NCBI RefSeq assembly: GCF_002217475.1
Contig: NZ_MUHH01000036.1
Span: 40,081 to 104,080, forward strand
DNA from: Flavobacterium tructae
GTDB lineage: Bacteria; Bacteroidota; Bacteroidia; Flavobacteriales; Flavobacteriaceae
Direction: 5' to 3'
DNA length: 64,000 nt
A program made the position numbers and the translations under genes. This document shows, in pieces, positions 8,662 to 16,209 of the stretch; within the stretch, counting starts at the first letter, position 1; each line of letters opens with the position of its first letter. The notes beneath the pieces are model-generated. The model did no database searches. It saw nothing but the letters and a program-made list of their open reading frames with translations, and was not told the origin of the DNA.

Positions 8662-9219
8662 ATGCTGGAATTTAATTTTACTCCCTTCCCTGTAATCGAA
8701 ACAGAACGTTTGCTTTTACGAAGAATCACAAATGACGACGTTAATGAAGTTTTCGAGTTGCGTTCAAATCCTGAAACGATGAAATTCATCCCTCGTCCCT
8801 TAGTTAAAGATTCTGAAGATGCCTTAGCACATATTAAGATGATTGAAGACAAAATTGTCGCAAATGAAGGAATCAATTGGGGAATTACGCTAAAAGACAA
8901 CCCAAAATTATTGGGAATCATTGGCTATTACAGAATGCAGCCAGAGCATCATCGTGCTGAAATTGGATATATTTTACTACCGGAATTTCACGGAAAAGGA
9001 ATCATCCCGGAATCAGTAAACGGATTGATCACTTATGGTTTTGAAGAATTAAAATTACATTCGATTGAAGCAGTAATTGACCCTGAAAATTATGCCTCTG
9101 AAAAAGTATTACAAAAGTGCGGCTTTGTAAAAGAAGGGCATTTTAAAGAATGTGAATTTTATGACGGCAAGTTCATCGATAGCGTAATCTACTCATTATT
9201 AAGCAATAAAAAACAATAG
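8662..9219 (+). CDS. GNAT N-acetyltransferase, RimJ/RimL-like
   Basis: A 185-residue GNAT protein starting MLEFNFTPFPVIETERLLLRR, the usual opening of RimJ/RimL-type enzymes. The central strand with EIGYILLPEFHGKGII (about residues 106-121) carries the acetyl-CoA loop, and YASEKVLQKCGFVKEG near 146 is the typical C-terminal motif. It would acetylate an amino group, possibly a protein N-terminus or a small molecule; the substrate is not visible. It lies 11 bp after the epimerase-like gene. Confidence 0.85.
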   Translation: MLEFNFTPFPVIETERLLLRRITNDDVNEVFELRSNPETMKFIPRPLVKDSEDALAHIKMIEDKIVANEGINWGITLKDNPKLLGIIGYYRMQPEHHRAEIGYILLPEFHGKGIIPESVNGLITYGFEELKLHSIEAVIDPENYASEKVLQKCGFVKEGHFKECEFYDGKFIDSVIYSLLSNKKQ

Positions 9220-9286
9220 CTTTTTTTGAAAAAAAATATTCCTGTTAAATTAATGGTTCCGGATAATAGTAACTATTGGTTTGCGT

Positions 9287-9327
9287 TATATTTGCAGTCG
9301 AAATAAGAAAAAAGAGCTTATTTCGAC
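9287..9327 (+). promoter_or_regulatory. Promoter -7 element and 5'-UTR hairpin of the DUF3575 gene
   Basis: TATATTTG (9287-9294) matches the -7 consensus TAnnTTTG; no good -33 element is at the expected distance. Directly downstream, GTCGAAATAAG (9297-9307) and CTTATTTCGAC (9317-9327) form an 11-bp stem with a 9-nt loop at the very start of the predicted transcript, where it may stabilise the mRNA. The gene starts 19 bp later. Confidence 0.5.
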
Positions 9328-9345
9328 ATCACGAAAGCCCTTTTT

Positions 9346-9900
9346 ATGAAAAAAATATTTATTGCCCTTGTTCTTTTCTTTTCGATTCAGTCTCAAAGTC
9401 AAACTTTTATCAAGTTTAATGCCGCAACCGCTTTATTGGCAGTGCCAAATGTTGGAGTTGAAACCAGTATTGGGAAAAATCTAACTTTTAGTGTTGACGT
9501 AATGGCGTCATTTTGGGAGTCTTTTAACGGACATAGCCCAATGAAACTCTACACACTAACACCTGAACTTCGTTATCATTTTAAAGAAAACTATAAAGGT
9601 TTTTATGTGGGTGGCCATGCAGGACCAGATATTTACCAAATTCAAAAATGGAATTACTGGGATACTAATAAATATGAACATGGTTTTGGTTACCGCTTAG
9701 GAGTTACTGTTGGGTATAACATTAAACTAAATGATAAATTTTTACTGGATATTTTTGCAGGAGGTGGATGGCACCAAGGTTTTTACCACGGTTATTACAA
9801 CGATGGAACTCCGGGTAGATATGAAAAAGCACAAAACTGGAACAAAAGTGGCGAATGGCTTCCCTACCGCGGAGGTGTTATGATTTCTTATAAATTGTAA
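9346..9900 (+). CDS. DUF3575-type outer membrane beta-barrel protein
   Basis: A 184-residue exported protein with a signal peptide (MKKIFIALVLFFSIQSQSQ). The rest alternates short amphipathic strands rich in Gly and aromatic residues, with YTLTPELRYHFKENYKGFYVGGHAG near residues 66-90 and a terminal RGGVMISYKL strand ending in an aliphatic residue, fitting a small eight-stranded barrel. The arrangement matches DUF3575 proteins as I remember them; function unknown. It stands alone and converges with the VF530 gene, the stops being one base apart. Confidence 0.75.
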   Translation: MKKIFIALVLFFSIQSQSQTFIKFNAATALLAVPNVGVETSIGKNLTFSVDVMASFWESFNGHSPMKLYTLTPELRYHFKENYKGFYVGGHAGPDIYQIQKWNYWDTNKYEHGFGYRLGVTVGYNIKLNDKFLLDIFAGGGWHQGFYHGYYNDGTPGRYEKAQNWNKSGEWLPYRGGVMISYKL

Positions 9901-9901
9901 A

Positions 9902-10129
9902 CTACTTTGCTAATTTAGACAATGTTTTTACATATAAGTTTTCAACTTTTTTTCTTGCCCAATCGGTTTTTCTTAAAAAAGTCAAGCTTGATTTTACACT
10001 TGGATTTGAAACAAAGCACTTTATCGGAATTAATTCCGCCAGAGTATCAAAACCATAGTATTCTACTAATGCTTCTACAATTTTCTGAAGCGTTATACCA
10101 TGTAAAGGATCTTTCGATTGATTTTGCAT
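9902..10129 (-). CDS. VF530 family (DUF2132) small DNA-binding-type protein
   Basis: A 75-residue protein with the family signature KDPLHGITLQKIVEALVEYY, CFVSNPSVKSSLTFLRKT and WARKKVENLY. The VF530 structure from Vibrio fischeri suggested DNA binding, but the biological role is unknown. The length equals that of the family. It starts 25 bp after a strong terminator, so it has its own promoter in the short space upstream. Confidence 0.88.
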   Translation of the reverse strand: MQNQSKDPLHGITLQKIVEALVEYYGFDTLAELIPIKCFVSNPSVKSSLTFLRKTDWARKKVENLYVKTLSKLAK

Positions 10130-10153
10130 TTTATACTTTTAAATAATCTTACT

Positions 10154-10186
10154 AAAAGACCGTACTTTTTGAAAGTACGGTCTTTT
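10154..10186. terminator. Strong bidirectional terminator
   Basis: AAAAGACCGTACTTT and AAAGTACGGTCTTTT form a perfect 15-bp stem with a 3-nt loop, with a long T-run on the plus strand (to 10192) and a T4 on the minus strand. It lies 47 bp beyond the stop of the minus-strand barrel gene, which it should terminate. Confidence 0.85.
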
Positions 10187-10233
10187 TTTTTTACAAAACT
10201 AGTAAATTAATTTACATCTATTTCATCGTCTTT

Positions 10234-10872
10234 TTAAAAGAGAAACTTAAACCCAAAAGAAAGTGGAGAAGTCAAATTTGGCCTGCTTCCTGCCAAAGCT
10301 GTATTATAAAAAGGGTCAACATTTGCAACATGTGCCAGTCCAAAATTGGTTACTGTGGTTTTCTCACCATTTTTTGGATCTAATGTCGTAGACGTAAAGT
10401 TTGCCAGATCGTATGAAAACTCAACCGAGAAATTTTTACTAATAAAATAATCAAACCCTCCTGAAACTGATAAGCCATATTGACTAATCTTCAAATCACT
10501 TTCTTTCTCTTTTCCTGTGATAATAGGAGCTGCTACCTGTCCGAAGAAATATAGCGAACCTGCTACATTCCAGTATTTTCTAGCCAACGGCTGAATAACA
10601 AGCAAATCTGTTTTTGCTACAGTTCCTGCTTTTGCATCAGCTTTTATATTAATAATACCAAACCCCGTTCCTACTGCAACGGAAGGCGTTACAAATGTTC
10701 CCACAATTGGTAATACAGAAAGATTTGTATTTTTAACGTCGCCTGTCTTAGTTTGCTGATATCCAAATTGTGATGTTGCAAACCAGGTCCCTTTTAAACC
10801 CTGATTTGTATCCTGTGCTTTTGCTGTTAAACCAATAAATGCAATACTTACTAATGTTAAAATTTTTTTCAT
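10234..10872 (-). CDS. Outer membrane beta-barrel protein (OmpX/OmpW-like size)
   Basis: A 212-residue exported protein with a clear signal peptide (MKKILTLVSIAFIGLTAKAQ). The mature part has alternating strands such as GTWFATSQFGYQQTK, VAVGTGFGIINIK, YGLSVSGGFDYFISKNFSVE and ends SFGFKFLF, with the C-terminal Phe typical of barrels inserted by BamA. No catalytic motif was seen. It probably sits in the outer membrane as a porin-like or structural protein; function unknown. It has its own -7 element upstream and a terminator downstream. Confidence 0.8.
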   Translation of the reverse strand: MKKILTLVSIAFIGLTAKAQDTNQGLKGTWFATSQFGYQQTKTGDVKNTNLSVLPIVGTFVTPSVAVGTGFGIINIKADAKAGTVAKTDLLVIQPLARKYWNVAGSLYFFGQVAAPIITGKEKESDLKISQYGLSVSGGFDYFISKNFSVEFSYDLANFTSTTLDPKNGEKTTVTNFGLAHVANVDPFYNTALAGSRPNLTSPLSFGFKFLF

Positions 10873-10897
10873 GTTTTAGTTTGTTTAAATTATTCAA

Positions 10898-10905
10898 CAA
10901 ACTTA
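10898..10905 (-). promoter_or_regulatory. Promoter -7 element of the barrel gene
   Basis: TAAGTTTG on the minus strand matches TAnnTTTG and lies 26 bp before the ATG at 10872. A clear -33 TTTG was not found at 17-21 nt. Confidence 0.5.
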
Positions 10906-10999
10906 TGTGTAAGTTTTTTCCTTGAATATGATTAAAATCATAGATTGCAAAAAAAGCTTTAATTTTTTCAGATTTTATTAAAGTTTTTCTTTTTTGTTT

Positions 11000-11007
11000 T
11001 ACATTTG
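11000..11007 (+). promoter_or_regulatory. Promoter -7 element of smpB, near-leaderless start
   Basis: TACATTTG matches TAnnTTTG and ends only six nt before the smpB ATG (11014). Transcription would begin within a few nt of the start codon. The -33 region is T-rich but has no clean TTTG at the usual spacing. Confidence 0.5.
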
Positions 11008-11013
11008 TACACT

Positions 11014-11469
11014 ATGTTAAAAACAGTCAATATACTTAATAAAAGAGCCCGTTTTGATTATGAAATAATCGACACTTATACAGCGGGAATTGTTTTGTCG
11101 GGAACCGAAATTAAATCCATACGTCTAGGTAAAGCTAATATTACTGAAAGCTTTTGTGAATTTAACAACATGGAACTCTTTGCCATTAATACCTATATCG
11201 AAGAGTATTCTTTTGGGAATCAATTCAATCATAAATCCAGAAGTGAAAGAAAATTACTTTTGAACAAAAAGGAGCTTAAAACGTTGCATAAAAATGTTCA
11301 GGCCAAAGGACTAACTATTGTCCCATTGAAATTATTTACCAACGAAAAAGGACTTGCCAAACTGCAAATAGGTCTTTGTAAAGGAAAGAAAAACTACGAC
11401 AAACGCGAATCTCTGAAAGAACAGGATACCAAACGTGATTTAGACCGAATCAAAAAAGCATACAACTAA
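11014..11469 (+). CDS. smpB: SsrA-binding protein
   Basis: SmpB binds tmRNA and brings it to ribosomes stalled on broken messages (trans-translation). The 151-residue protein has the family blocks NKRARFDYEIIDTYTAGIVL, SGTEIKSIRLGKANI, SFCEF and the C-terminal CKGKKNYDKRESLKEQDTKRD with the basic tail that enters the decoding centre. The ATG at 11014 is chosen over a TTG at 11005, which lies inside the promoter element. It is followed by a terminator at 11591. In this window it is one of two ribosome-rescue genes, the other being prfH. Confidence 0.96.
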   Translation: MLKTVNILNKRARFDYEIIDTYTAGIVLSGTEIKSIRLGKANITESFCEFNNMELFAINTYIEEYSFGNQFNHKSRSERKLLLNKKELKTLHKNVQAKGLTIVPLKLFTNEKGLAKLQIGLCKGKKNYDKRESLKEQDTKRDLDRIKKAYN

Positions 11470-11583
11470 AGAGAACATCTTTCCAAATCAGGATATGTTA
11501 TCGACCTTGGTCAAACCGTTGATACAATTATGCAAACAGTGGCAAAAGAAATGAAAAAAGACGGTTCACTTCCTCTTAAATAG
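11470..11583 (+). pseudogene. Possible gene remnant in frame after smpB
   Basis: Directly after the smpB stop, in the same frame, 37 sense codons run to a TAG at 11581-11583 and read protein-like (GYVIDLGQTVDTIMQTVAKE, ending SLPLK). There is no start codon near the beginning. It may be the tail of a lost gene or of a gene rearranged beside smpB. I do not recognise the family, and a chance open stretch is possible. Confidence 0.25.
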
Positions 11584-11590
11584 TATTTTA

Positions 11591-11622
11591 AAAAGCAATA
11601 TTTTGATATTGCTTTTTTTTTT
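11591..11622 (+). terminator. Terminator after smpB
   Basis: AAAAGCAATAT, a short loop and ATATTGCTTTT form a stem of about 11 bp followed by a run of ten T. It ends the smpB transcript before the Fic gene. Confidence 0.85.
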
Positions 11623-11669
11623 ACTAAATTTATGACCAAATTTGTCAAGACATTTTAAATAAAATAAAA

Positions 11670-12719
11670 ATGAAATCGCTCCTTAAAAATGCAAGAGAAC
11701 AAAAAGGTCTAAAAACCCGTGAAGTAGCACAACTACTTGGCATCGATCAGGCTTTAATAAGCAAATTTGAAAGCGGTTCGCGAAAACCAACCAAAGATCA
11801 AATTGTTAAGCTGTCTCAACTTCTAGAAATAGACTATGAGACTTTAATGATCGCATGGCTGAAAGAAAAAATTCTATATGAAATTGGTGATAACGAATTT
11901 GCTTTAAAAGCGCTTGAAGTTGCAGAGAAAGAAATCAAATACAATAAAACAGTCTCCAAATTAAAATTATCAACCACTTTAGAAAAAATCCTTAGTGAAA
12001 TAGATGTTTTAAAAGAAAAACTGGATACTTACAGACAGTTCGATAGCTATAAAATTAGTCAGGCACTTGAGCTCGAATATACTTTTGAAAGTAATCGAAT
12101 TGAAGGAAATACCATGACGCTTCGTGAGACCGATATGGTCATCAACGAAGGCTTGACCATTTCAGGAAAAAGTATGAGAGAACATCTTGAAATCATTAAT
12201 CATCAGGAAGCTATAGGTTTGATCAAAGATTTAATACAAAAAAACAACAGCTTAAATGAACGCGATCTTTTAGCTATCCATAATTTAATTCTGCGAGGTA
12301 TAATTCCCGAAGATGCAGGCCGTTATCGAAAAGTGCAAGTCATGATTCAGGGAAGCAGTCACATGCCTCCACAGCCTTTTTTAATTGCAAAGGAAATGGA
12401 AGAGTATTTTATTTGGTATGAAATCAACAAAAATAAATTACATCCAGTTATTCTTGCAGCCGAAATACACGAAAGGCTAGTTACTATTCACCCTTTTATC
12501 GATGGAAACGGCAGAACCTCCAGATTAGTCATGAATTTAATTTTAATGCAAAAAGGCTATCTGATCGCCAATATAAAAGGAGATTATGAAAACAGAATGC
12601 AATACTATCAATCTCTGGAAACCGCTCAAATAAAAAAAGACAAAGAAGATTTTTTATTCTTCATCGCCAAAATCGAAAAAGAAAGTCTGGAGCGTTATAT
12701 TAGTATTATTGGCCAATAA
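11670..12719 (+). CDS. Fic-domain AMP-transferase with N-terminal XRE helix-turn-helix
   Basis: A 349-residue protein with two parts. Residues 1-60 are an XRE/Cro-type HTH (REVAQLLGIDQALISKFESG). The remainder is a Fic domain with the full catalytic motif HPFIDGNGRTSR at about 274-285, so it should transfer AMP (or another nucleotide moiety) to a hydroxyl side chain. An inhibitory helix motif of the class II type, SNRIEGN at about 141-147, precedes it, suggesting self-inhibition through its Glu. The HTH may let it repress its own promoter. No antitoxin gene is adjacent, in keeping with built-in inhibition. It is flanked by terminators on both sides and so is a solitary unit; the target protein is unknown. 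Confidence 0.88.
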   Translation: MKSLLKNAREQKGLKTREVAQLLGIDQALISKFESGSRKPTKDQIVKLSQLLEIDYETLMIAWLKEKILYEIGDNEFALKALEVAEKEIKYNKTVSKLKLSTTLEKILSEIDVLKEKLDTYRQFDSYKISQALELEYTFESNRIEGNTMTLRETDMVINEGLTISGKSMREHLEIINHQEAIGLIKDLIQKNNSLNERDLLAIHNLILRGIIPEDAGRYRKVQVMIQGSSHMPPQPFLIAKEMEEYFIWYEINKNKLHPVILAAEIHERLVTIHPFIDGNGRTSRLVMNLILMQKGYLIANIKGDYENRMQYYQSLETAQIKKDKEDFLFFIAKIEKESLERYISIIGQ

Positions 12720-12722
12720 AAC

Positions 12723-12748
12723 AAAACCCACTATTGCTAGTGGGTTTT
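12723..12748. terminator. Bidirectional terminator between fic and pcm
   Basis: AAAACCCACTA-ttgc-TAGTGGGTTTT is a perfect 11-bp stem with A/T runs at both sides, placed between the convergent Fic and pcm genes. Confidence 0.85.
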
Positions 12749-12751
12749 ATT

Positions 12752-13393
12752 TTAATTTTTATCTTCTAATAAAGGAACGAATCTAAATTCTCCAAACTCA
12801 TGTTTTTCGAATTGTGTTTCATTCTTTCGAATCAATAGAGTCATAATCTGAACATCTTCTCCTAACGGAATAACAAGTCTTCCTCCTATTTTAAGCTGTG
12901 CCATTAAAGGCTGTGGAATAAACGGAGCTCCGGCAGTAACAATAATACTATCAAAAGGCGCGTAGCTCGGCAACCCTTTATAACCGTCTCCGAAAGACAA
13001 GTGTTTTGGACGAATGTTTAATTTTGGAAACAAATTAGAAGTTGTTCTAAACAACTCACTCTGTCTTTCCACACTGTACACTTTTGCTCCCAACATAAAC
13101 AAAACCGCTGTTTGATACCCCGATCCTGTACCAATTTCTAAAATCTTATGATCTTTTTTAACCTCCAATAATTGCGATTGAAAAGCAACTGTATAAGGTT
13201 GCGAAATAGTTTGCCCTGCTCCTATAGGAAATGCCTTATCCTGATATGCATAATCTTCAAAACTTGAATTTAAAAAAAGGTGTCTCGGGATTTTTTTTAT
13301 CGCATCTAAAACTGCTTTATCAGTAATTCCTTTTTGTTCTAAAGTGCTTACTAATTGATTGCGAAGTCCTTGATGTTTGGCAGTATCTTTCAA
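12752..13393 (-). CDS. pcm: Protein-L-isoaspartate O-methyltransferase
   Basis: It methylates isoaspartyl residues in aged proteins with S-adenosylmethionine so that they can return to normal Asp. The 213-residue chain has the SAM motif ILEIGTGSGYQTAVL near residue 84, the AFPIGAGQTISQPY substrate loop near residue 53, and IVTAGAPFIPQPL near 150. Length and motif order match the family. It converges with the Fic gene and has no partner gene (surE, nlpD) as in enterobacteria. Confidence 0.93.
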   Translation of the reverse strand: MKDTAKHQGLRNQLVSTLEQKGITDKAVLDAIKKIPRHLFLNSSFEDYAYQDKAFPIGAGQTISQPYTVAFQSQLLEVKKDHKILEIGTGSGYQTAVLFMLGAKVYSVERQSELFRTTSNLFPKLNIRPKHLSFGDGYKGLPSYAPFDSIIVTAGAPFIPQPLMAQLKIGGRLVIPLGEDVQIMTLLIRKNETQFEKHEFGEFRFVPLLEDKN

Positions 13394-13570
13394 AATGGAT
13401 TGGTTTTATTTTTGCAAAAATAGGAAAGTAAATCAATTTTAAATGCTTTCACGCAGAATGTTTTCAACTCAGAAACTTCTTTCAATTTAATGTAATCAGA
13501 ACCATTTACCACTCAAATGCTTGTATCAACCGTTCGTCATTTTTTTCAAAATTTTCAGCTGATGTGTTCC

Positions 13571-13604
13571 TACTTTTGAAACATCAATCAATCAATCAAT
13601 CAAT
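13571..13604 (+). promoter_or_regulatory. Promoter -7 element followed by a tetranucleotide repeat
   Basis: TACTTTTG at 13571-13578 fits the -7 consensus. Four nt later, 5.5 copies of ATCA (13583-13604) sit in the predicted 5' untranslated region, 30 bp before the small ORF at 13634 and 169 bp before the S9 peptidase gene. Such a simple repeat can change copy number by slippage. The remaining 13394-13570 stretch shows nothing else. Confidence 0.45.
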
Positions 13605-13633
13605 AAAATTAACCAATAAGTAAAACCAAAATT

Positions 13634-13744
13634 ATGGAAACCCAAAAAGAAGTAAACGTTTACAAAATTGTTAAATCATTTATCGTAGGATTTATAATCG
13701 GATTTGCGCTTTATAAATTTATCACTGTAGTCGTACTGAATTAA
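13634..13744 (+). CDS. 36-residue single-pass membrane protein
   Basis: An ATG at 13634 opens 36 codons. The N-terminus is polar (METQKEVNVYK) and is followed by one hydrophobic helix, FIVGFIIGFALYKFI, then a short hydrophobic tail. It would insert in the inner membrane with one crossing. It lies 28 bp before the S9 peptidase gene and behind the same promoter element, so both may be on one mRNA. No family recognised; codon use looks like that of real genes, but the short length leaves doubt. Confidence 0.5.
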   Translation: METQKEVNVYKIVKSFIVGFIIGFALYKFITVVVLN

Positions 13745-13772
13745 TCTAATCTTCAATCAAAAAATATCAATC

Positions 13773-15956
13773 ATGAAAACCAATACACTTAAAAAGATCG
13801 CTTTTCTATCTCTAGGAGTTATTTCGACAGGAAATTTATTTGCACAAAACAAACCCGAAAAAGCACCCTCTGTCCCTGCTAAAGACACTTATTTTGGAAT
13901 TACGGTGGAAGACAAATACAGAAACCTTGAGGATTTAAAAAATGAACAAACCTTAAGCTGGTTAAAGGCTCAGGCAGATTATACAAACAATATTTTAAAC
14001 TCAATTCCGGGAAAAAAAACTCTTATTGATGAGTTGACTTCTATAAATGACAGAGTTACCGAAGCGATCAGCGGAACGCAGATTATGGAAGATGGCACTT
14101 ATTTTTATCAAAAAACAACTCCAAAAGATCAGGTTGCAAAACTGTATAAAAGAGCTGGTTTAAAAGGAAAAGAGACGTTAATCTTTGACCCACAAACGCT
14201 AAAAGGTGAAGCAAAAGACATCTTTACTATTAGTTCTTTCTCTCCCAATAAGAGCGGAAAACTAATTGCTGTAAACATTTCCAAAAATGGTGGTGAAATG
14301 AGCGAAATGTTTTTAATAAATACAGCCGACAATAAAATTTTGGCGGATAAAATCGACAAGTTAAGATTTGGAAATGCCAATTGGTTAGACGATGACAAAT
14401 CATTTTTGTACTCACAATCACCAACAGCCGATATTCATGATGCAAAAGCGCAATTGAATATCGTTACAAAACTGCACGTTATAGGAAATGAAATTACAAA
14501 GGATAAAGTGATTTTTTCGAAGGCCATCTATCCTGAATTAAAAATTGCAGAAGAAGAAATCCCTATTATGGGTTATGACGTAGACAGCAAGATGCTTTTT
14601 CTGATGCCTTATTCTGTAAATCCGAACATGAAAATGTTTATTGCCAAAGGTTCAGAGTTGAAAAGTGCTAAAATTAGCTGGAAATTATTAACGGACAGAA
14701 AAGATGAAATTAAAAATTTTGCTTTCAGCGATAAAGACATTTATTTTTTCACAAGTTTAAATGCTCCAAAATTTAAAGTAACAAAAACCAGTATGGCTAA
14801 TCCAAATTTAGCAACTGCAACACTGGTGATCCCTGAAGACAAAGAAGCCAATTTGAACCCTATTACGATTACCAAAGACGGGATTTTTTATACCAAAACA
14901 AAAAACGGAATCGAAAGTAAATTGTTCTTCACTGATTTTGAAGGAAAAAAACACAGTGAAATCAAAACACCAAAAAAATCCGCTACTATTGTTTTAAGCT
15001 CAAGAGGAAGTAAGTTTTCAGACTTATGGGTTCGAACAACAGGCTGGACCACCAAAGGAGAGCGTTATAAATACGATGTAAAGAAAAACAATTTTGTCAG
15101 AGAAGAGCTCTCCACTATTACTGAATATCCAGAATTTGAAAATTTTGAAATTGAAGAATTAATGGTAAAATCGTATGATGGTGTCGAAGTTCCACTATCC
15201 CTTATTTATAAAAAAGGAATCAAAAAAGATGCAAACAATCCTGTTTTATTCTATGGTTATGGTGCCTACGGAATGTCTATGTCTCCTACTTTTAATCCTA
15301 GTCTGCTTTTATGGGTAGAAAGAGGCGGAATACTTGCTGTTGCTCACGTAAGAGGCGGTGGAGAATTAGGCGAAAAATGGCATTTGGAAGGTCAAAAAAG
15401 CACAAAACCAAATACCTGGAAAGACGTAATTGCCTGTACCGAATATATGATTAAAGAAGGGTATACAAATCCGACAAAAACGGCAATCTACAGCAGAAGC
15501 GCCGGTGGAATTCTGGTAGGAAGAGCCATTACTGAAAGACCCGATTTATATGCCGTAGCCATTCCGGGAGTAGGAAGCATGAATACCGTTAGAGGTGAAA
15601 ATGCACCAAACGGACCTGCAAATACACCTGAATTTGGAACTATGAAAATCGAAGATGAAGCCAAAGCTCTTATAGAAATGGACTCCTATTTACAACTAAA
15701 AGAAGGGGTTAAATATCCTGCAACCCTAACAACAGCAGGATTCAATGACCCTAGAATCATTGTTTGGTCACCTGCTAAATTTGCTGCTCGATTGCTTGAG
15801 GTAAATGCGTCTAAAAAACCAACTTTGTTAAAAGTCGATTATGAAGCAGGTCATTTTGGCGGAGCTTCAAAAGCAAAATCGTATGAAGAAGTTGCTGATG
15901 TTTTAAGCTTTGCACTATGGCAAGTGGGTCACCCGGATTTTCAACCTAAAAATTAG
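13773..15956 (+). CDS. Exported prolyl oligopeptidase family serine peptidase (S9A)
   Basis: A 727-residue peptidase with a signal peptide (MKTNTLKKIAFLSLGVI...LFAQ), so it acts in the periplasm. The N-terminal 70 residues match the POP leader helix region (DTYFGITVEDKYRNLEDL), followed by a seven-bladed propeller and a C-terminal alpha/beta hydrolase. The triad can be placed at Ser576 in YSRSAGGIL, Asp659 in GFNDPRI and His694 in YEAGHFGG. Ser576 sits in S-x-S-x-G-G rather than the usual G-x-S-x-G-G elbow. It would cleave short proline-containing peptides. It is ended by a strong terminator. Confidence 0.9.
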   Translation: MKTNTLKKIAFLSLGVISTGNLFAQNKPEKAPSVPAKDTYFGITVEDKYRNLEDLKNEQTLSWLKAQADYTNNILNSIPGKKTLIDELTSINDRVTEAISGTQIMEDGTYFYQKTTPKDQVAKLYKRAGLKGKETLIFDPQTLKGEAKDIFTISSFSPNKSGKLIAVNISKNGGEMSEMFLINTADNKILADKIDKLRFGNANWLDDDKSFLYSQSPTADIHDAKAQLNIVTKLHVIGNEITKDKVIFSKAIYPELKIAEEEIPIMGYDVDSKMLFLMPYSVNPNMKMFIAKGSELKSAKISWKLLTDRKDEIKNFAFSDKDIYFFTSLNAPKFKVTKTSMANPNLATATLVIPEDKEANLNPITITKDGIFYTKTKNGIESKLFFTDFEGKKHSEIKTPKKSATIVLSSRGSKFSDLWVRTTGWTTKGERYKYDVKKNNFVREELSTITEYPEFENFEIEELMVKSYDGVEVPLSLIYKKGIKKDANNPVLFYGYGAYGMSMSPTFNPSLLLWVERGGILAVAHVRGGGELGEKWHLEGQKSTKPNTWKDVIACTEYMIKEGYTNPTKTAIYSRSAGGILVGRAITERPDLYAVAIPGVGSMNTVRGENAPNGPANTPEFGTMKIEDEAKALIEMDSYLQLKEGVKYPATLTTAGFNDPRIIVWSPAKFAARLLEVNASKKPTLLKVDYEAGHFGGASKAKSYEEVADVLSFALWQVGHPDFQPKN

Positions 15957-15969
15957 TTATTTAAAATGT

Positions 15970-16002
15970 AACTTTGGCAATGCTGGTAGCATTGCCAAAG
16001 TT
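15970..16002 (+). terminator. Terminator after the S9 peptidase gene
   Basis: AACTTTGGCAATGCT and AGCATTGCCAAAGTT form a 15-bp perfect stem with a 3-nt loop, continued by TTTT. Confidence 0.88.
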
Positions 16003-16083
16003 TTTAAAACTTAAAATTATGATCAAAATAATTATAGCTTTGACAATTGAAATAAGCAATTTGTTATTTAAAATTTTATCTTA

Positions 16084-16200
16084 GTGAAATTAACCGCAAA
16101 AATTCTGATGACTTTAGTCGTACTATTCTGTCTGCTCTTTTTAGGCGCTTTTATCGCAGGAATGTATTATGGGTACCACACACCGCTAAAGGTAAAATAA
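16084..16200 (+). CDS. 38-residue membrane peptide upstream of the LytS-type kinase
   Basis: A GTG at 16084 opens 38 codons: a basic start (MKLTAKILM) and then a long hydrophobic stretch, TLVVLFCLLFLGAFIAGMYY, closed by GYHTPLKVK. It ends nine bp before the histidine kinase gene, so it is probably in the same operon, and it could be a small regulator of the four-helix sensor domain of that kinase. No homologue recognised; the start codon is the only reasonable one in frame. Confidence 0.45.
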   Translation: MKLTAKILMTLVVLFCLLFLGAFIAGMYYGYHTPLKVK

Positions 16201-16209
16201 CTTATAAAA

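Noticed and set aside
16019..16084. 21-codon open stretch before the GTG of the 38-codon ORF
   Set aside because: Too short and AT-driven; no context beyond overlap with the next start.
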